The notes below the pieces were generated by a model. It made no database searches, was not told the origin of the DNA, and worked only from the letters and a program-made list of their open reading frames with translations. 39,444 nucleotides of DNA from a bacterium. Its GTDB lineage: Bacteria; Zixibacteria; MSB-5A5; GN15; FEB-12. Shown in pieces: positions 35,324-39,444 of this stretch; position 1 is the first letter of the stretch; each line of letters starts with the position of its first letter. The translations under genes were made by a program, and so were the position numbers. The stretch covers positions 1-39,444 of the forward strand of contig JAUWIB010000029.1 in the NCBI GenBank assembly GCA_030605565.1, in the 5' to 3' direction.

Positions 35324-37000
35324 CTACTCTTGCCCGGGTGGCTCCAACCGAAGCATGATATGCATGGCTGTGCCGTTTCCTTGTTCGCTCTCGGCTCTCA
35401 TGCCGCCACCCCACGACTGCACGATGCCATAACAGACCGACAGCCCCAGCCCCGTCCCCTGGCCAACCGGCTTGGTCGTATAAAACGGTTCAAAGACACG
35501 CTCAAGGTCTTCTTGCGGAATACCGGTACCGTCGTCTACTATCTGGAGATGCAGTCGGCCCTCTTCCCGAGCAGCCCGGACGGTGACCGTTCCCCCTTGC
35601 GGCATGGCATCGATGGAATTATTGATCAGGTTCACCATCACCTGCTCAAGTTCCACCGGATCGACCATGGCGCGGGGAAGGTTTTCCTCTATTTCAGCCA
35701 CAATTTCTATGTTTCGCACTTTGGCGCGACGTTCCAGGAGGCGAATGATCTCGGAAAGACGCGGAACGATATCGGTAGGCTTCACCTGAGACTCGCGCTT
35801 GCGTCCGAACTGAAGCATCTTACCGGTGATACCTGCACAGCGCTGGATCTGTGTCTTGCATCGCCGGAGTGATTCCTGAATCTGTTCACGTGTCGGTGTA
35901 TCGGCTTCGGACTCTGACAGCAGGTCGGCAATGTTGGTCTGCTCGGCACTCATGATGGCCAGTGGGTTGTTGATCTCGTGCGCCAGGCCGGTGGCCAGTT
36001 CACCAACCGAGGCCAGTTTGGCCGACCGGATAAACGCCCTCGACATCTCTTCGCGCTCAGCATGGGCTTTATTGATTTGTCCGGTAAGGTGCCAGGTGGC
36101 GAAAAATGTGGTTATGATGAGAAGCGCAATGGCTACAGCAACCACCAACGTCCAGTCAGCTATCGCCTGGTCGACGGTCGCTTGAACAAATGCCAGATCC
36201 TGTTGAGCCACCAGCAACCAGCGATTGTCATTGATCCAGGTAGTTGCTTTGATCCCTTCCGATCCGTGGATATCCACCCGTTCTTCTCTTACTCCGCGGT
36301 GGACGTCAGTCAGGGGACCGAGCGCTCGGTCAAGGAGCGATCCGCCACGAGGTGTAGTCTGGTAAACCCCCTGGCGATTCAGAATATAGACATCGCTGCC
36401 CGGCCCAAGTTCACTCGTCTGCACCAGCCTTTCAAACTGATCGCTGTTGATGGTGGCTCTGAGAATCCACGGCTCACCATCGGCGGCTACCTTCTTCACC
36501 GCCACGATACAGTGCGGTACCTGCCGGTACCCGAGAAAAACATCGCTGACGTACGCCCCCGAGACCATCACTTCCTTGAACCAGTCCGCCTCACGGTAAC
36601 TCAGACCGCGAAGCGCATACGGCCCCACGTATCCTACATGGTCTCCCTCGAAGTTGAAAACGCCCAGATCGACAAACCCCTTGTTGCTGGAACTGTTCAG
36701 ATCAGCTAATAGTTGGCGCAATCGTTGTGGGTCACTGATCTCTGTCAGCGAATTCGACTCGGCAGCCAATTGGAGCAGATGAACCCGCTCCTCAAGATTG
36801 GCCTCGATAGCCTTCCCATGGCTATGAACAAGGTTTCGCATAACCTCTAACGACTTCTGTTCCAACAATTCGCCGAAAACGACCCAGGAACCGAACCCTG
36901 CCAGGAACAACGGCATCAAAGCCGCCACCAGAAGCACCGCTACAATCCGCCAGCGTAACGTCTTGCCGGTTCCCATTATGTGGCTCAGGCCGGTAGTCAT
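35324..37000 (-). CDS. Membrane sensor histidine kinase with double-Cache sensor
   Basis: 558 residues: transmembrane helix 1 (about 17-43), an extracytoplasmic region (about 45-280) of dCache type, helix 2 (about 283-304), and a dimerisation domain with H341 in G-L-A-H-E-I-N-N-P-L. The ATPase domain has N-L-I-N-N-S-I-D-A-M, D-D-G-T-G-I-P and G-T-G-L-G-L-S-V. The sensor region has the Y-R-E-A-D-W-F...G-A-Y-V-S-D-V-F-L-G motif common in small-ligand Cache domains. It is the first gene of the array, about 72 bases downstream of the predicted start from the -24/-12 promoter. The ribosome site before ATG 37000 is weak; ATG 36976 is possible. Confidence 0.92.
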   Translation of the reverse strand: MTTGLSHIMGTGKTLRWRIVAVLLVAALMPLFLAGFGSWVVFGELLEQKSLEVMRNLVHSHGKAIEANLEERVHLLQLAAESNSLTEISDPQRLRQLLADLNSSSNKGFVDLGVFNFEGDHVGYVGPYALRGLSYREADWFKEVMVSGAYVSDVFLGYRQVPHCIVAVKKVAADGEPWILRATINSDQFERLVQTSELGPGSDVYILNRQGVYQTTPRGGSLLDRALGPLTDVHRGVREERVDIHGSEGIKATTWINDNRWLLVAQQDLAFVQATVDQAIADWTLVVAVAIALLIITTFFATWHLTGQINKAHAEREEMSRAFIRSAKLASVGELATGLAHEINNPLAIMSAEQTNIADLLSESEADTPTREQIQESLRRCKTQIQRCAGITGKMLQFGRKRESQVKPTDIVPRLSEIIRLLERRAKVRNIEIVAEIEENLPRAMVDPVELEQVMVNLINNSIDAMPQGGTVTVRAAREEGRLHLQIVDDGTGIPQEDLERVFEPFYTTKPVGQGTGLGLSVCYGIVQSWGGGMRAESEQGNGTAMHIMLRLEPPGQE

Positions 37001-37082
37001 TGTGATACCAAGTTGTTGTAGTTCATAGTCATCAGAGACTTACCTTATGCCGTCATTCATCTTGCTTCTGTCGCATAGCCAT

Positions 37083-37098
37083 AGCAAGACCCTTGCCA
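37083..37098 (-). promoter_or_regulatory. Sigma-54 (-24/-12) promoter of the kinase/hydrogenase array
   Basis: On the minus strand TGGCAAGGGTCTTGCT has the invariant GG (37097-37096) and GC (37085-37084) ten bases apart. It matches TGGCACG-N4-TTGCT at all but one defined position. It points toward the kinase gene, giving a leader of about 72 bases. The divergent gene encodes a sigma-54 activator, which strengthens the call. Confidence 0.75.
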
Positions 37099-37157
37099 CA
37101 TTTCGACATTATGACATATCCGGTTGTGTCACAAGCGATTGCAGACGTAACTTTCAC

Positions 37158-37185
37158 TTGACAAACCGATCGACTATACTATATT
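37158..37185 (+). promoter_or_regulatory. Sigma-70-type promoter for the activator gene
   Basis: TTGACA (37158-37163), a 16-base spacer and TATATT (37180-37185) form a good vegetative promoter toward the activator gene. The -10 overlaps the first ATATTGSAATAT palindrome, so a protein bound there would block it. That suggests self-repression. Confidence 0.55.
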
Positions 37186-37213
37186 GGAATATGATGATTG
37201 CATATTGCAATAT
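37181..37213. promoter_or_regulatory. Paired palindromes ATATTGSAATAT, 21 bp apart: candidate activator sites
   Basis: ATATTGGAATAT (37181-37192) and the perfect palindrome ATATTGCAATAT (37202-37213) start exactly 21 bases apart, two helical turns. They lie about 95-130 bases upstream of the sigma-54 start site, the usual range for enhancer sites. They are candidate sites for the Fis-type helix-turn-helix of the adjacent activator. Confidence 0.55.
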
Positions 37214-37250
37214 CTATCGAGAGTTGACAACGTGGTGCACAGGAGATAAG

Positions 37251-37404
37251 AGCCTGTTGAGAAAGTCCCCATTCCGGTCATTGCGAGCGACCGCAGGGAG
37301 TGCGGCAATCTCTCCCTCACGGTCTACCAACGAATTGAGATTGCCACAGCCACGCGAAACGCATGGCTTCGCAATGACGGCTTCCGGCCTTTTTCAACAA
37401 GCCT
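37251..37404. repeat. MITE-like palindromic repeat, copy 2
   Basis: The outer arms AGCCTGTTGAGAAAG (37251-37265) and CTTTTTCAACAAGCCT (37389-37404) are inverted. The inner arms GTCATTGCGAG (37277-37287) and TTCGCAATGAC (37368-37378) match the copy at 8522-8638. TA bases flank both ends, as expected for a TA-targeting element. It has no coding capacity. It separates the predicted activator promoter from the activator start codon and becomes part of that leader RNA. Confidence 0.75.
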
Positions 37405-37422
37405 ATAATTCGAGGTATCTGA

Positions 37423-38382
37423 ATGCCGATTGACCCCAAACCCAAAGATGCTGCGTTGCAGTTCCTGGCGGCAGTACCCAGCCAACCGTTCCAGCACACG
37501 CTGGAGATGGCCCGCAAAGTCGCGCCGTTTGACACCTCGATCCTGATAACCGGTGAGACGGGCGTCGGTAAGGAGGTGATTGCCCGTTACATCCACAGCG
37601 CCTCACGCCGCGCCGGCTACTCCATGCTCTCCGTCAACTGCGGAGCCCTCCCGGAGACTCTGTTGGAAAGCGAGTTGTTCGGTCACAGGGCTGGGTCCTT
37701 CACCGGCGCCGTGCGAGACCGTAACGGTCTGTTCGAGCAAGCTGCACGAGGCACTATTCTTTTGGATGAAATTGGAGACATCAGTTTGTCCACGCAGGTG
37801 AAGTTGCTCCGGGTCTTGCAGGAACGGGAAATACTTCGAATCGGTGAGAGTATCCCACGCAAGGTCGACACTCGCATCATCGCCGCCACCAACCGTAATC
37901 TGGAGCAAGCTGTCACAGAAGGCAGGTTCCGCGAGGATCTTCTCTATCGCTTGCGCGTGATTGAGATTGTGGTGCCACCGCTCCGTGAGCGACCGCAAGA
38001 CATCCTGCCGCTGACGGATTATCTCGTGCAGAAACTCTCGGTCAGGTTGGGTATCCCCAACCTGCGTTTGGATGATTCCTGTCTGAAGCGCTTCAGAGCC
38101 TATTACTGGCCCGGCAACGTGCGAGAACTTGAGAATGCCATCGAGCGGGCCGCTGTCCTTAGTGGAACCGGCGAAATCAAACCGGAGCATTTGCCGCCGC
38201 AACTGCTGGACCCCGGCGGATCCAGGCAACATGTGGACTCGGCGCCGTCGCGGAGTCTAAGAGAAGTTGAAATGAACTACATCAGGACTGTGTTGAAGGC
38301 AACCGGTGGGCATCGCGGCCAAGCTGCGAAGATTCTCGGAATCAGCCCGGCGACGCTTTGGCGCAAGTTGAAGAATGAATAA
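37423..38382 (+). CDS. Sigma-54-dependent activator without receiver domain
   Basis: A 319-residue enhancer-binding protein that begins almost directly with the AAA+ domain, as PspF does. It has Walker A G-E-T-G-V-G-K-E (44-51) and the sigma-54 contact loop as G-S-F-T-G-A (91-96) instead of the usual G-A-F-T-G-A. Walker B I-L-L-D-E-I-G-D, R-E-D-L-L-Y-R-L and W-P-G-N-V-R-E-L-E-N follow. The C-terminus is a Fis-type helix-turn-helix (G-Q-A-A-K-I-L-G-I-S-P-A-T-L-W-R-K-L). GAGGT precedes the ATG. With no sensory domain, its control probably comes from a partner. The two output-less response regulators of the divergent operon are natural candidates. Confidence 0.92.
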   Translation: MPIDPKPKDAALQFLAAVPSQPFQHTLEMARKVAPFDTSILITGETGVGKEVIARYIHSASRRAGYSMLSVNCGALPETLLESELFGHRAGSFTGAVRDRNGLFEQAARGTILLDEIGDISLSTQVKLLRVLQEREILRIGESIPRKVDTRIIAATNRNLEQAVTEGRFREDLLYRLRVIEIVVPPLRERPQDILPLTDYLVQKLSVRLGIPNLRLDDSCLKRFRAYYWPGNVRELENAIERAAVLSGTGEIKPEHLPPQLLDPGGSRQHVDSAPSRSLREVEMNYIRTVLKATGGHRGQAAKILGISPATLWRKLKNE

Positions 38383-38500
38383 TGAAACAGCGGACGCGAG
38401 AATACCAAAAAGCCATTGCCATCAGACAAGCTGTGTCTTAGCATGAAGCCCAACCGAGCCCCATTGTTCGAAGGTGTCAGTCAAGACGATTCAGCAGTAA

Positions 38501-39287
38501 ATGAACGCAATCGAAATATCTGAAATACTTATGCTCTTTGGGGGAGGGCTCCTGGCCGGCACGCTTGGGGGTCTTTTGGGAATCGGCGGAGGGATTGTGC
38601 TGATGCCGATGTTGCGGTTTCTTGTGGGGCTGTCACCTGCCCACGCCGCCGGCGCCTGCATTCTCGCCGTGTTCTTCACTACCCTTGGGGGCAGCTACCG
38701 CCACTACAAGCAGGGCAACGTGAATTTACGTTCGCTCGCTCCCATCATGATATCCGGGGCTGTAGCCACCGTGATATTTTCTTTCGTGTTCCTGTATCTG
38801 TCGACGCGAGACCGTTGGCTTGATTTGGGCATGGGGCTGGTATTTGCTTTGGTCTCGATTCGCATGATTGCCGAAGGAATTCCCGGTCTGGTCAAAAAGC
38901 GTGTAAGCGAGAAGACCGATAAGGAGATGAAAGGCACCCTGGTGCAGAAAATCTCCATCGGATCCCTGGCGGGTGCGCTGCCGGGTCTTCTCGGCATAGG
39001 CACCGGGGTTATCCTGGTTCCGGCCTTCACTTTCATCCTTAGCGCACCTATCAAGGCGGCCATGGCGTCCTCACTGACCTGTTTCTCCGTGAATGCACTC
39101 ATTAGCTCCGGATTCAAATACGCGCAGGGATTCATTGAGTTGAACGTGGCTTTGCCTGGGGACACTGCTCGGAGCCACCCTTGGAGCCAGGCTCAACAAC
39201 CGCTTCTCTTCCGGCGCTCTCAGGCTTGCCTTCGGACTCGTTTTTTCCTATGTGTCGCTCAAGTTCATTCTTTCGTTTACGAGGTGA
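38501..39287 (+). pseudogene. TauE/SafE-family membrane transporter with a frameshift near the 3' end
   Basis: A membrane protein of the family that includes sulfite and organosulfonate exporters. Both repeats carry the hallmark G-G-L-L-G-I-G-G-G and G-L-L-G-I-G-T-G, with about seven hydrophobic segments. The frame is normal to N-V-A-L-P (about 39160), then becomes hydrophilic and ends at 39295. Shifted by one base, the DNA reads G-T-L-L-G-A-T-L-G-A-R-L-N-N and on to a typical last helix, with a stop at 39287. So either one base is gained, or a few (for example eight) are lost, near 39158-39165. It may be a real mutation or an assembly error. The gene follows the activator by 118 bases. Confidence 0.75.
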
Positions 39288-39291
39288 GGAT

Positions 39292-39308
39292 ATGAATAAG
39301 AAAAGAGG
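39292..39308 (+). pseudogene. Start of a gene cut off by the ISL3-type element
   Basis: ATG 39292 with AGGTGAGG just upstream, overlapping the restored TauE/SafE end, opens a frame (M-N-K-K-R). After about five codons it enters the inferred insertion-sequence end and stops at 39360. A coupled downstream gene was probably interrupted here. Nothing can be said of its product. Confidence 0.4.
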
Positions 39309-39339
39309 CGCTTCGGGATTTTGTGTGGGTAAAACGTTC

Positions 39340-39359
39340 CAGATAGAGTATTCTATCTG
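39340..39359 (+). promoter_or_regulatory. Hairpin immediately before the transposase start codon
   Basis: A perfect 8-bp inverted repeat CAGATAGA/TCTATCTG with a GTAT loop ends three bases before ATG 39362 and replaces any obvious ribosome site. Some insertion sequences use such structures to keep read-through transcripts from being translated. Confidence 0.45.
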
Positions 39360-39361
39360 AC

Positions 39362-39444
39362 ATGAGAGATAAAGATCTTTATGCCCGCATCCTCGGAATC
39401 GAGGAGCCCTGGTTTGTTCGAGAGGTGGATTTGCAGCTTCAGGC
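39362..39444 (+). CDS. ISL3-family transposase, N-terminal fragment at window edge
   Basis: The 27 visible residues include M-R-D-K-D-L-Y-A-R-I-L-G-I-E and P-W-F-V-R-E-V-D-L, the typical opening of ISL3-family transposases (D-L-Y-x-x-I-L-G, then P-W-x-V-x-x-V). The catalytic part lies beyond the window. Confidence 0.65.
   Translation, partial: MRDKDLYARILGIEEPWFVREVDLQLQ

Larger units (their letters stand above)
39308..39444 (+). mobile_element. ISL3-type insertion sequence, left end
   Basis: The segment beginning GGCGCTTCGGGATTTTGTG (from about 39308) resembles the terminal repeats of ISL3 elements. A transposase start lies 55 bases inside it. The other end is off-window, so the target duplication cannot be checked. 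Confidence 0.55.

Noticed and set aside
37224-37247. Second TTGACA near the activator gene
   Set aside because: There is no acceptable -10 sequence at 16-18 bases downstream.
1-39444. CRISPR arrays, rRNA and tRNA genes
   Set aside because: I saw no regularly spaced direct repeats and no rRNA- or tRNA-like segments on either strand. The repeats present are irregularly spaced hairpins.

Overview
The window looks like chromosomal DNA of an uncultured Gram-negative bacterium. An outer membrane is indicated by a TonB-dependent receptor, an LptE-like lipoprotein and a PorV/PorQ-like barrel. The mix of a PorV-like protein, a Na+-pumping decarboxylase, histidine degradation, a group 3b-type NiFe hydrogenase and many intergenic hairpin repeats fits the FCB superphylum, perhaps candidate phylum Zixibacteria. 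The taxonomic call is inference only. An IS630-type transposase start lies at the left edge and an ISL3-type transposase start at the right edge, and both elements interrupt genes.

Positions 1-3634 (minus strand): a TonB receptor, a YfiR/DUF4154 periplasmic protein and a CHASE8-HAMP membrane sensor form a signalling operon. The sensor is cut inside HAMP by the IS630 element. The remnant of a second receptor lies just upstream. Then come comM/yifB (plus strand), a convergent lipoprotein and a repeat-rich spacer. Positions 7088-14626 (minus strand) hold a secreted NTF2-like protein, a PorV-like barrel protein, lptE, hutI, a glucuronyl C5-epimerase-like lipoprotein, a GT-C glycosyltransferase and hutU. 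Positions 15708-18917 (plus strand) hold a complete Na+-translocating biotin decarboxylase (gamma, alpha, beta) closed by a strong terminator.

Positions 19163-37000 (minus strand) hold the main point of interest, one nearly gap-free array of about 18 kb. In transcription order it encodes a double-Cache histidine kinase, a tandem-receiver response regulator, a double-DsrC-like protein, a 43-residue DsrC-like peptide, a DASS/SLC13-type transporter and a receiver-CBS regulator. These are followed by a group 3b NiFe sulfhydrogenase (beta, a cyclic-nucleotide-binding protein, gamma, delta, alpha), its maturation protease, hypA, hypF, hypC, hypD, hypE and two more double-DsrC-like proteins. A well-formed -24/-12 (sigma-54) promoter precedes the kinase gene. 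The divergent gene is a receiver-less sigma-54 activator. Between them lie two near-identical palindromes exactly 21 bp apart, at enhancer distance. A frameshifted TauE/SafE transporter follows the activator.

My reading is that this is a signal-controlled, sigma-54-driven sulfur/hydrogen redox system. It would couple a cytosolic NAD(P)H-linked sulfhydrogenase with an unusual family of fused DsrC-like proteins and two anion transporters. The parts are recognisable families. Their combination, and the double-DsrC proteins with their own cysteine pattern, are what I would check first.
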